DNA of 14,207 nucleotides, taken from NCBI RefSeq assembly GCF_000188695.1, contig NW_004754930.1, positions 813,178 through 827,384 of the forward strand. Reading direction: 5' to 3'. Below the pieces are notes generated by a model that saw only the letters and a list, made by a program, of their open reading frames with translations, did not search any database and had not been told where the DNA came from. Of the stretch, positions 1 through 10,400 are shown one piece after another. Source of the stretch: Salpingoeca rosetta. Its lineage: Eukaryota; Opisthokonta; Choanoflagellata; Craspedida; Salpingoecidae. The position numbers and the translations under genes were made by a program. The stretch's first letter is position 1. Every line of letters begins with the position of its first letter.

Positions 1-166
<166 letters not shown>

Positions 167-236
167 TTATCTCCTTCGGTATTTGTGTCGCTTGCTTTCC
201 TCACAACCACGCACAACTGCGCTTGTTATCGTACAG

Positions 237-332
237 GCATATGACCAACATCTCAACATGGTGTTGAGCGACGTCGTTGAAACGATCACAACCTCGGAAA
301 TCGATGAGGAGAGCTACGAAGAAATCATCAAG
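237..332 (+). CDS. LSM3: LSM3 penultimate coding exon
   Basis: This is 96 bp, exactly 32 codons, phase 0 at both ends. It follows the acceptor TCGTACAG and ends at AAG before the donor GTGTGC. It encodes the end of the Sm1 motif and the acidic loop, ending in YEEIIK. The exon starts at the conserved alanine of AYDQHLNM, so the preceding exon must supply the strand before it. The methionine at 258-260 lies inside the Sm1 motif and is not the start codon. Confidence 0.88.
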
Positions 333-642
333 GTGTGCTCAGTTGTGCGTTTGTGTGTGCAAATGTGTGCTGCATGCTGTGATGGAAGAAGCTTGTGCCC
401 AACTCCCAACACCCTCACAAAAGCACAGCCACAAATAGGCAAACACCCCACAGCACACACGCGCACTCTCACTCATTTCACATCGCTCTCACTCATTTCA
501 CATCACACACACACGACACACACACACACACACACACGACACACTCTCTCCCATCCCAACCATGCAGACGACGGAGAGAAAAATGCCAATGCTGTATGTG
601 CGTGGAGATGGTGTCATTCTTGTGGCGCCTCCCATGAGGTAG
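237..642 (+). CDS. LSM3: LSm3, U6 snRNA-associated Sm-like protein (3' part, two exons 237-332 and 568-642)
   Basis: LSm3 is a small subunit of the heteroheptameric LSm rings. LSm2-8 binds the U6 snRNA 3' end in the nucleus, and LSm1-7 promotes mRNA decapping in the cytoplasm. Joining 237-332 to 568-642 gives 56 in-frame residues ending at TAG. The first exon carries the end of the Sm1 motif, [15 protein letters not shown], with the D-x-H-x-N residues that in this family contact RNA. It is followed by an acidic EIDEESYEE stretch. The second exon carries the Sm2 motif, [15 protein letters not shown], then MR and the stop. The order and spacing match LSm3 rather than other Sm/LSm proteins. LSm3 is usually about 95-105 residues, so roughly 40-50 N-terminal residues are missing to the left of the window. 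The gene converges on the dynein gene. The symbol rests on recognising the family, not on a search. Confidence 0.9.
466..505. repeat. 20-bp tandem duplication in LSM3 intron
   Basis: The unit CTCTCACTCATTTCACATCG at 466-485 is followed directly by a copy at 486-505 that differs only in the last base. It is immediately followed by a CA microsatellite, which suggests replication slippage. Confidence 0.9.
504..537. repeat. (CA)n tract, interrupted
   Basis: CA dinucleotide runs broken once by a G near 515, inside the last LSM3 intron, about 30 bp before its acceptor. Confidence 0.85.
568..642 (+). CDS. LSM3: LSM3 last coding exon with stop
   Basis: This is 24 codons plus TAG at 640-642, following the acceptor ACCATGCAG. 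It reads [16 protein letters not shown] and continues to VAPPMR, which contains the Sm2 motif with its RGDG turn. Joining it in phase 0 to the upstream exon gives [14 protein letters not shown], the spacing expected in LSm3. The exon is too short to stand out as an open frame and is overlapped by longer meaningless frames on both strands. Confidence 0.88.
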   Translation, partial: TTERKMPMLYVRGDGVILVAPPMR

Positions 643-1140
643 ACATGGCCAACAAACACGTCCCACCATCGACACCACCAACCCACACGCCCACCAACCA
701 ACCACCAACAACCGTCCTTGTGTGTTTGTTTCTGGCTTCACAACACGCCACAGTACATTACCACACCATCACAGCGTACATTGCCCGTTTTGTCGTCGTT
801 CCTTTGCTGCAAGTTGGGTTCGTTGTACTTCAGTTTCTCAGTCCATACACAGACAACACACCATGAACGTGACACCAAAGCAACAAACTCAGCCATGACA
901 AGGGCAAGTGATGACCCATCAAACAAACAGAGCAACGCAACGAAGGCAGAGCAGGAGATGTACACGAAAAAGCAACGTCAAACACAACAAACAAACAACT
1001 GCAACAAGGCCAAACACACACACACACACACTGCCGAGTTTCACAAGCACGAACGCGCGCCGCAGAGTTTCGCGCACACACACACACACATACACACACA
1101 TACACACAATCACAGAGCACGAATGAGCACGTGCGATGGC
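643..1140. other. Spacer between two convergent stop codons
   Basis: These 498 bp separate the LSM3 stop (plus strand) from the dynein stop (minus strand) and must hold both 3' UTRs. The sequence is A/C-rich on the plus strand, with CA runs at 1014-1031 and 1075-1109. I see no AATAAA or ATTAAA hexamer on either strand. No open frame here resembles a protein, and I see no RNA gene. Confidence 0.75.
1014..1109. repeat. Two CA microsatellite runs in the intergenic spacer
   Basis: Pure ACAC at 1014-1031 and a CA run with TA interruptions at 1075-1109, separated by a short non-repetitive segment. They would fall in the 3' UTR or just downstream of one or both convergent genes. Confidence 0.88.
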
Positions 1141-1462
1141 TCAGTAGTCGAGGGCGCATATTAACGCAACGCCCCGCTTGATCCAGTGCCGCTGTGGCTT
1201 GTCGGATGGAATCTCCAGCGGCAGCACAAAGTTGGTCGAGTGCCCGGTCGTCGACAGCGTGCCTGCGCGTTGCAGTGTCTTGTAGCACGGACACACGTAC
1301 ATGCCAGACTCTGGCACCGCGCGGTCTGGCACGGGCTTGAGCCAGATGGGCGCCATGCTCGTGTACAACTCCTTTGGTCGCGACTCGGCCAGCAGGTGCT
1401 CCTCGGCATCCCACCGGGCGCCCTCAAGGAACAGGCCGTAGATGTAGCAGCCATCCTCGGGC
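1141..1462 (-). CDS. DNAH1: Dynein last coding exon with stop
   Basis: This is 322 bp. After the acceptor GCGACACAG, a G completes the split lysine codon. PEDGCYIYGLFLEGARW then follows and continues to RAGTLSTTGHSTNFV and HWIKRGVALICALDY, with TGA at 1143-1141. GCYIxGLFLEGARWD and the ALDY ending are typical of axonemal dynein C-termini. The acceptor lacks a strong pyrimidine tract. It is, however, the only nearby AG that keeps the conserved frame. Confidence 0.9.
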
Positions 1463-4400
1463 CTGTGTCGCCATGGTTGATGGTGAACATCATGGTGAGA
1501 CGCAGTTGTGGTGATGACACGCACAAGCAATGCACACACACACACACACACACACTGCACACACACGCGCAATGCACACACACACACGCCATCACACACA
1601 CACACACAATGCACACACACACAATGCACACACACAATGCACACACACACACACATCCAATCAACCTCCCCCCCCCCCCCCTTCATCTCCACCCCTGTCT
1701 TCATGCCACCCCAACACCACCCCCAAACTGCAAGTAACTCACTTGGTGACAATGTCTTCGTGGGAAATGCGAAGAACCTCAAAGTCAAAGGAGAGAGAGT
1801 CAATGCTGACGACGTGCTTGCGAGCATAGTTCTGAAGCGTGCCGGTCAAGAACGCCTGTGGGAAGTAGAATCCGGAAATCCAGAACGTCACGGGAATACC
1901 GTTGTCGATCCAGTGCTGAATAAACTCGACGCGCCGCAGCAAGTCCTCCACCCATGACGCAAGCGGCTTGAGCGAAGGATAGGCCTTGGCGGACCACATG
2001 TCCGGGACAATGTTGTTGAACAAGCTGTTGGACAGCAGCTCCAGCTCCTCGCTCATGACCACAAGTCCCTTCAGGGCCTTGAGCACATCGTGCAGGGACG
2101 AGTGCATCACAGACAGCAGCCGGTTAAACCGAATCACCTCCTGCACAAGTGAATAAGCAATAACAACAACGAAGATGGTGGGTGGTGTGAGGAATACGAC
2201 AACACGCTTGGTCCACACACTTTCGCACGTGCACACATGAAACGCACATAAACGTACACAAACACACATAAACAAACAACCACACACATGCACACACATC
2301 ACAGCACACATACACACATGCACACACACACGCACACAAAAGCACACACACGCACGCACACAAAAGCACACACATACACACACGCAACGCGCAGGATATG
2401 TGCAAACCTGGATGAGGACGGTGTTCATGGACTCCTCGTAGCGAACAGGGTGCTTGGTTTGCACGTGCTCCACATCCATGGGCTTTGGACAGCGCTTGAG
2501 GATGCTCTCTGCAACTTCCGTGATGACCTTCTCCCGATCGCCAGCACCCTTGCCCCCTTTGCCGCCGCCACTCGTCGCAAGAATGCCTGCAAGCAACTCG
2601 GTCGTCTCGTTGTTGGCAAAGCTGATGTTGGCGTTGTCGTGCAGACCAAAAATCTCCGGGCTGTCGTTGATGGGCAGCGACGCAATGTGCGTGAGGAAGT
2701 CCTCGTAATCCACCGCGTCCGTCTGCTTGTACACGCCAGACGGCGAGAACGCGTGGTCTGGGTCAAGCACGCTCTCGTTGTAAAAGTCCTGCAGAATCGT
2801 CATCTGGCAGCGGCGGTCCCAGTCGTCCGTGACGCGCCCGCCATAGTTGATCTGCCCAGCCGTGTACGTCAGCACCTTGTACGGCGGCGTGTCGTAGTCG
2901 TCCAGGAACATGCGCAGCTGCGTCAGGCAGATGGCCAGGTCGCTCTTGTTGTACGGGTAGCGGATGTTGAAGCCGAGCGAGCCAAACTTGCGCCGCTCAA
3001 GTAGCACGCCGTGGAACAGGCACAACGCAAACAGCAGCCGGCGGTACGATTCCGGCTTGTTGGAGTTGGTGAGGTAGTCGTCGTCAAACGCGTCAAAGGC
3101 CTCCATCAGGTTCGCCTTGATCCCGCGCGGCGGCTCAACCGTCATCTTGGACGAGTTCTGCAGCACCGACACGGGGAACTTGGGGCTGGGGATGCTGGTC
3201 AGCCAGAGCCTAAAGTCGCGGTGCACCTTGGCCGGGTCAATGTTCTCCACCAGCCGCTCCAGCGTCGGCATCCAGCTTGGCGCAAGATGGCAGTTCTGGA
3301 AGAACACCCACGTGCCGCGCTCCGTCGCCGCCTTGAACATGGCCTCCGCCCGCGGGCCCTGGCCCTGCCCGAGCGAGATGGACGCAAGCTTCTTCGTAAA
3401 CTTCATCTCCTCCGCAAACTTGTACAGGTCGGCCGCAGGGTCCGTGCCGCGTGAGAGCACAAACACGAGCGGCACCGTCGCAGACGAGTCCGGGAACACC
3501 ATGGACAGGTTGGTTGTCTGCGGCTCAATGAAGCGCTGCCCGAGGTGGCGCGCAACAAAATCTTGCATCATGGGCGACACCTTGTCCAGGCGCAGGCAGC
3601 GAATGACCAGAATCTTCTGGAAGTCGTCCAGCTCGTCCTGCCAGCGCCCGGGCAGGGGCTCGCGGTGCGGCTCGAGGCTGTCGAAGATGCGCTTGAAGCC
3701 GTCCTCCAGCTCGGCAAACTCCGTGCACAGGCCCGCAAAGCGCGGCAGGTCGGATAGCTGGCGCAGCTCCTTCCAGGCGCGCTCGTTGAGCCAGGACGGG
3801 GCCGGGTTCTCCATCTCGTCGGGGACAATGGAGCTCCCGCTGATGAGGAACCGCCACTCGGCCATGTCAATGCGGTCCTCGTTCATCAGGATGCGCGCGC
3901 ACAGCAGGAACGAGAACAGCAGCTTGTGCTTCTCAAACAGCGACCGGCATACGTTGCGGTACAGGCTGAAGGTGAAGAAGTTGTTGATGTTCTCGATGCG
4001 CTGGTCCAGCTCGTCTGCGGGCTCCGACTTCTCAATGCCCGCCAGGAAGAGGTTGCGGAACCACTCCAGCGAGTACTGGTACATCGGGTCCACGTGCGCA
4101 AGGTCCGTCGTGCAGAAGAACAGAATCTGCGTGCGCACGGCGACGGGCACGTACTTGCTTCTCGTCTCGTCAATGTCGCGCTCCGTCTCCTCCGCCACCT
4201 GCACCTTGGCCGTGATCTCCTGCGACTTGGCCTTGGACGCGTCCAGCGTGTTGATCAGCTCCTCGTCGTCCACGGGCGACCCCTTGGACTCGCTCAGCAT
4301 CTTCAGAATGCGGCTCTCAATCTCAGCCAGCTCCTGCTTCATCTTGGCGTTCTGGATGATGAGCGCATTCTTCGCCTCCTCCAAGTCCGGGCGCTCCTTG

Positions 4401-7400
4401 GCCACAACAAGGCCAAGCATCTGGTCCTCAAGCCCGCTCGGCGAGAGCGTGAAGTTGATGATGGTCACCTTTGTCGACACCTCGGGCGTGTACACCGGGT
4501 TGGGCAGCTTCGTGGTGATGTAGAACTTGAAGTCGTCGTGGTACGGGATGGTGGAGTCGCCCAGCTTGATCACCAGGCTGCCGGCCTGCTTAAACGTCTG
4601 GCGCAGCAGGATGGGCTCCAGCGCAGGGTCAAGCTCCTCCCCAACGTTCTCCAGCAGACACGGGTTGCCGAAGCGAACCGCGTTCTCGAGGCTGCGCAAA
4701 AAGTCGCGGTCTGTCAGCTTCATGGTCACCAGCTTCTCCGCCTCCATCTCCTTGATCCACTTGTTCGCCTGCGCCTGCGGGTCGATGAACAGCGGCCAGC
4801 GCTGCGAGAACTTCACCACGCACGCGTTCTCCGTGGACATGGCGTCGTTGGGCAGCCCGTGGATCTGCCAGTCACGCAGCTCCAAGGGGTCGCTCAGCGT
4901 CGACACGAGGTCCGCGCCCTCAGTGTGCGGCACGTTCAGGGCGGCAAGGTCTTCGCGCCACTGCGCCGTCAGCGCGCTGCGGTACTCGCTCGTAAATGGG
5001 CCCAGGTAGGCAACCGTGCCCGCAGACACGACGACGTCGCCCACCACGTTGACGACCAGCTTGTCGCTGCGCTCCACAGACTCCTTCCAGCGCACCTTCT
5101 CGTCGCCCAGGAGCGAGATGAGCTTCTCCGCGCGCTGCAGCTTGAGCGAGCACTCCTCCGCCTTGTCCTCCAGCTGCTGCTTCTTCGTCACCATGGCCTC
5201 GTACTTGGCCTGCATCTCCGCAATGCGGTCGTTCACCTCCTTGAGGCGCGCCTTGGCGTTGTCCAGCTGCGCCATGGTGATGGCCAGCTCCTCCTTGGCC
5301 TGCGCCAGGCGCTGCCGCTTCGGCTCCACGTTCTTCGCCACGTGGTGGTACTTGTGCATGGCGCGCACCCACTTGCAGATGGACGTGCACGCGCGCGACG
5401 ATTTCTCCACGGCCTGCGGCGTGAAGTTCTCGTTGGTCATGTACGGCTCGATGCGCGCGATAATCTTCTCCGGGATGTTGTCCTTGTCAAAGTTGAACAG
5501 CGAATCCAGGAACTTCTGCGGGTTTTGCAGCAGCGGCAGGCTTGCCGACCAGTAGTCGTCCACCTTCTCGCCCACCTTGGTGCCGGCAACCTTCTTCGGC
5601 TTCACGCCAAACATGATGCACACGGCCTCCATCACCAGCCGCACGCCGGCTGGCGGCTTCTGCATGGCCTTGACCTCCGTGATGTCGTTCTTGTTGAGCG
5701 ACTTGAGGCTGGCCACGGCCGCGTCCAGGGCCGGCAGCGCCTCGTTCAGGTCGCGCTGCGCGTCGTCCGCAATCTCCTGCGTCTCCTGCGCCTTTGCGTT
5801 GGCCTCGGCCTCCTCCTTGCCAACCTGCTTGGCCGTCTCCTCCGCAATCTTGGTGTCCTCGGCAATCTTCTTCATGGTGGCCTCCGTCTCCTCCTTGGCC
5901 TCTTTGAGCATGGGCTGCATCTGCCGCAGCTCCTCCTGCAGCTTCGCCACTTCGTCCGCCGTCTCCAGCAGCTTGTCCAGGCCAACCGCCGTGCGGTTCC
6001 TGCTCTCCAGCAGCGACTTGCGCTTCTGCCCAAGCATCTTGGAGAAGATGCCCAAGAGGTCCAGGTAGCTGGTGGGCGTGACAAAGTTGACGCGGCCAAG
6101 CTCCGCCTCAAACTGCGCAGACTTGTTGAGCACGGACTGCTGCACATTGACGCAGGCGGTGACCAGGCCGTCCACCAGCGCGTCGTCGTGGTGCAGCTCG
6201 GGCAGGTCGTTCATAAAGTACGTCGCCACAGAGCGCAGCGCCTGCTCTGGCCACGCGCTGAACCAGTCAATCGTGCAGCAGTTGACGAGCGCCGGGAACT
6301 GGCGCAGCCGCGAGCGGAACACCTCGCCAATCGGCGACATGCACACCACGCAGTGGATGTTGCGCCGCACGCGCCTGCAGTACGCAGTCATGAAGTTTGT
6401 CTTAGTGGGCGCCTGCCCCGCCGCCTGCACGACGGGCTTCATGGCGGTGAAGATCTCGTCCTGCTCCGACGGGTCGTAGATGCCCGGCACGTCGCCGCTG
6501 TTCAGGATGTTGTTCAGGTCCTCCAGGAAGCTCTCGTCCTTGATCTGCGTGTCGCTGAAGAGGAACACCACCTGCTGGTCCTGCAGGCCAGCCTTCTTCA
6601 GCACCGTGCGCAGGTCCTCCCGCCACTCCGGTAGGCCGTAGTTCTTCGACAGCTCAATCTGGAAGCACTCAAAGTCCGCCATGAACGCCGCCAGGCGCGT
6701 CATGCTCTGGCGCCCGGAGCCGCCCACGCCGAGGCACAGCGCGTTGCCGAGAGGCTGGCGGATGATGCGGCTGATGCGGCAGGCGTGCTCAATGGCGTCC
6801 TCGAACAGCACCAGCTTCATGCGCGCCGTGGTGGAGCTGTTGTAGTCCTCCAGCGCCTCGTCCATGACAGCCTTGATCTTCTCCAGGCCAGGCAGCTCCT
6901 TGTACTTGCGGTTGTCCGCAGAGCCGTCCATAAAGTCGCCATACAGCACGGGCTCGCGTGCAACGACGTCACCCCACTCGAGCGAGAACGTCTCTGTGAC
7001 GCGCCCGCGGGTGAGGGAGTTGAACCACTCGCGGTCCTCGTCGTTGATGAGGCGGTCGCGAAACACGCGCCGGCACTCGTGCGTCCACAGGCGAATCACG
7101 TCTGGCGTCTCGCGGAGCGTGCCCACGTCGTTCATCAGCATGCCCTGGAACACCTTGGCCAGGTCGCGCAGGTTGAACGTGTAGTGCACCTTGGCCGGCG
7201 TGGGCAGGAGCTCGCGCGTGATGGTGTCGTACACGCCAATGGTGGTGCGCACAAGCTCGGCGGCCAGGTTCTCTGCCAGGCCCTCCGTCTGCCGCAAGTA
7301 CGCGTCGAGGATGGGCTCGAAGATGGTTGCCTTCTCGCTCGAGCTCATCTCCGTGAAGGCGAGGAAGTTGAAGTGGCGCGTGAACCGCTGCGTGATTGGG

Positions 7401-10400
7401 TTGCGGCCGCCGCCGGGCGGGCCCATGGCGCACACAAACGTCATGTCCACGAGCTTGCGGAAGGCGCCAATGTTCTTGCGGTCGTACCAGCCACCGTGGT
7501 CTTGCCACTGGCGCAGCAGCTCAATCGGTGGCTGGGCGCCGTACTCCTCCTTGGCGGGCATGTTCAGGTCGTCAACAAAGAACACAAACTGCTTGCCGAG
7601 CGGCGGGCCGAAGATGCCCTTGCGGCGCTTGTCCAGCTTTGCATCAATCATGTCCTGTGTCTGGTTGGCGGACGTCCGCGCGGAGAAGGCAATAAAGTGC
7701 GCAATGTACTGCGAGGGCATGGAGTGCAGCAGCTTCGTGCTCACCGTGAGCGTCTTGGCCGTACCCGTGCGGCCGACAACCAGCAGCGGCTTGGAGGCCA
7801 CAACCAGCTTCTCCACCAGGTACGAGTAGCGCATCGTGTCCACCGTCGGCACGATGATGCTGGAGAACTCGTCCTTGGGGTTGACGGTGAAGTCTGGCAG
7901 GTATGTTGACCAGAGCACCCAGTGCAAGTCACCATCGCCGCCAGCAGCGGCGTCGCTGTCCTCGTCGTGGTCGCCCTCGTCCTCTTCCTCCTCGCCCGCA
8001 GCGAATGCGCCGTCGTTGCTGAGGCGGTAGTCGTACACGGTACCGTCGTCCGGGAAGGGCATGCTGGCGCCAGCGCTGGCCATGGTCTCGCGCAGCCAGG
8101 AGTCGAAGATGGCGCGGCCAGACTCGTCGCAGGACGCACCAACGGACCAGATGAGCGAGAAGATGAACCACGGCTCAATCATGGTGGGCAGCATGTCCAG
8201 GCGGTTGGCGGGGATCTCAAAGCCCTCCTTGCGGACGTAGGGCCGGAAGAAGCAGTCCAGCATCTTCATGAGGCTCACGGCCAGCTGCGAGTCGACGGTG
8301 GTGACCACCTCCTTGGTCTGGCGCCGCACCACGTGGATGGCAGGCTCCATGTATGTGGAGAAGAGGGAGCGCAGCTGGTCCGAGAACGGCTTGATGTCCT
8401 CGGGCAGGGCGCTCTGCAGCCACGAATCCACAAACGGCTGCAGGCCGAGGATGGACGGCTCGAGGTAGACCATGCCACAGCGCGACACCGTGGCCGGGGA
8501 GGCGACGGTCAGGTCCTCCACCTCGAACATCATGGTCATGGTCGGGGTGAGGGCGATAATCTCGCCAGAGGCAAGGCAGAGCTTCTTGTTGTCGTCGAGC
8601 ACGGTGTTCATGTTCTCGATCCAGATGGCATCGACGGGCCCATCAAACACAAACCAGCGCTTGTGGTCGTCGTCTGCCGCGACGCCCTGGCGAATCAGCG
8701 TGGACAGGATGCCGTCGGTCCACTCGTGGGTCATCTCGTCGAAAGCGCCGTACAGCTGGCCCATGGTGATGGACTTGGGGTTGAGCACGTTCGGGTGCAC
8801 GGGCGTGTACAAGGCGCCCGAGTCTGCGCGCTCGCCCTGCAGCGACGTTAGCGCATCGGCCAGCACCTCGTAGCAGCGCGTCTTGCCGGAGCCCGTGGGC
8901 CCAACAAGCATGAGGCCGTGGCGCACAACGGTGGTCTCGTACAGCTGGATGACCTTGGTGACAAAGCCATCGACCGGCTGCAGGTCGTGCTTGCGGCACG
9001 TGTCGCGGATGGCGACTTCCAGCGCGCCGTAGTCCACGTCGGGCTGCTTCGTCTGCGGGAAGAGATCCGACACAATGCCGTTGAAGAGGACAAGGTCGTC
9101 CACCAGGAACTTGGGCACGTTGACGTCGCGGATGGCGCGCAGCACAATCACATCCTCAGGCATGTCTGGGAAGGCGCGCTTGAGGTTGCCTGCAGCGCTA
9201 ATGACCGTCTTGACAGCACGCATGCCGAAATCGTAGTGGTCCTGGGAAGACAGCTGCTCCGAGGACAGCTTGAAGACGGTGGTGATCTTGCGCGCGAGGG
9301 ACTTGGCGTTGTCGAACCCAAATGAGTAGAGCATAATCTCTGCAATCATGGCGTAGTCTGGCACCATCATGGCGACGGGGCGGAAGAGGGCAGCGAGGTT
9401 GTCTGGCAGCTCGGTGCGGCCGGCGTAGCCGGGGTTCATGGTGATGAAGGGCGCACACGTCCAGCGCAGCGAGAGCTCCACGCCCTCGAACCAGAAGCGC
9501 TTGTCGCGGTTGCGGATGGCTTGCTGGATGGTGGACACCTGCTGTGCCACGACAGAGAGCACCTCAATGTCGATGCGGTTGAACTCGTCGAAGCACGCCC
9601 AGGCGCCGGAGGAGGCGAGGCCCTTGAAGAACTTGCCCATGGCCTGGTAGTCCAGCTGGTCGGAGCAGTTGAAGACGACGCATTGGACGCTGAGCGCCTT
9701 GGCCAGATCCTTGGTCGTCTCCGTCTTACCGGTGCCGGCGGGGCCAGCGGGCGCACCGCCATACACGAGAGCAAGGGCGCCCGTCAGGGTGAGGTAGCAG
9801 CGATCCGTGAGCGGGGTGATGACCAGGCGGCCAGAGTTGCCCAGGTACTCGTAGCCGTAGTTGAAAACGGCGTTGACGGCCTTGATGTGCAGGTCCTCGC
9901 CCTGCGGACGCTCGTCCTCCTCCCAGTAGTAGCGCAGCTGCGAGATCCACTCAAAGTCGCTCACGCGCCCGACACTCAGGTTCTTGATGTTGCCCATGAC
10001 GTCCTTGGCGTGCACCTCAATGACAATGAGGGCGGAGATGACCTTGCGCTTGATGCGGTCGAGCTTGCCGCGGATGAGGGCCACGAGGTCCAGCAGCTGC
10101 TTCTGCATGTTGGCGTATGCCTTCTCCAGGCCGCTGGGCCCGCCCAGGATGGCCTCCTCCACCTGCGCCGTCCACATGGCCTGGCAGCACGCAATCACAA
10201 TCTGGCCCGGCCAGTCAAGCACAAACTGGGTGCGCTCCGTGTCGGCGTAGCTCTTGAGGGCCTCGTGGAAGATGCTGCGCAGGCTGACCACCATGACGCG
10301 CTCCACCTCCAGCAGCCAGTCTTCCACGTTGCCCTTGGGGTACAGTTCCTCCTTGAACTCGACGCTCTCGCCGTCGCTCGAGTTGAAGCGCGACATGCGC

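Larger units (their letters stand above)
333..567 (+). other. LSM3 last intron (235 bp)
   Basis: Donor GTGTGC at 333, acceptor CATGCAG ending at 567. It begins with GT-rich sequence and becomes strongly CA-rich towards the acceptor. It contains a 20-bp tandem duplication at 466-505 and CA runs at about 504-537. Confidence 0.85.
1463..1742 (-). other. Dynein last intron (280 bp)
   Basis: Donor GTGAGT at 1742, acceptor CGACACAG ending at 1463, phase 2. It is largely an interrupted CA/GT microsatellite and includes a 14-base C run. The second to fourth bases of the donor form TGA in the coding frame. Confidence 0.88.

Noticed and set aside
183..866. A 227-codon plus-strand frame covering the LSM3 region
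   Set aside because: Only residues from 237-332 are protein-like. The rest is CA-repeat translation, and it reads the true last LSM3 exon in the wrong frame.
1141..1827. Minus-strand frame extending the last dynein exon upstream into CVCVHCVC sequence
   Set aside because: That upstream part is microsatellite translation inside the intron. The conserved sequence begins only at PEDGCYI, after the acceptor at 1463.
3926..6634. A 902-codon open frame on the plus strand opposite the dynein motor exon
   Set aside because: Its translation is L/R/V/H/Q-rich with no recognisable domain, and it mirrors the conserved dynein codons. GC-rich third positions remove stops from the antisense frame.
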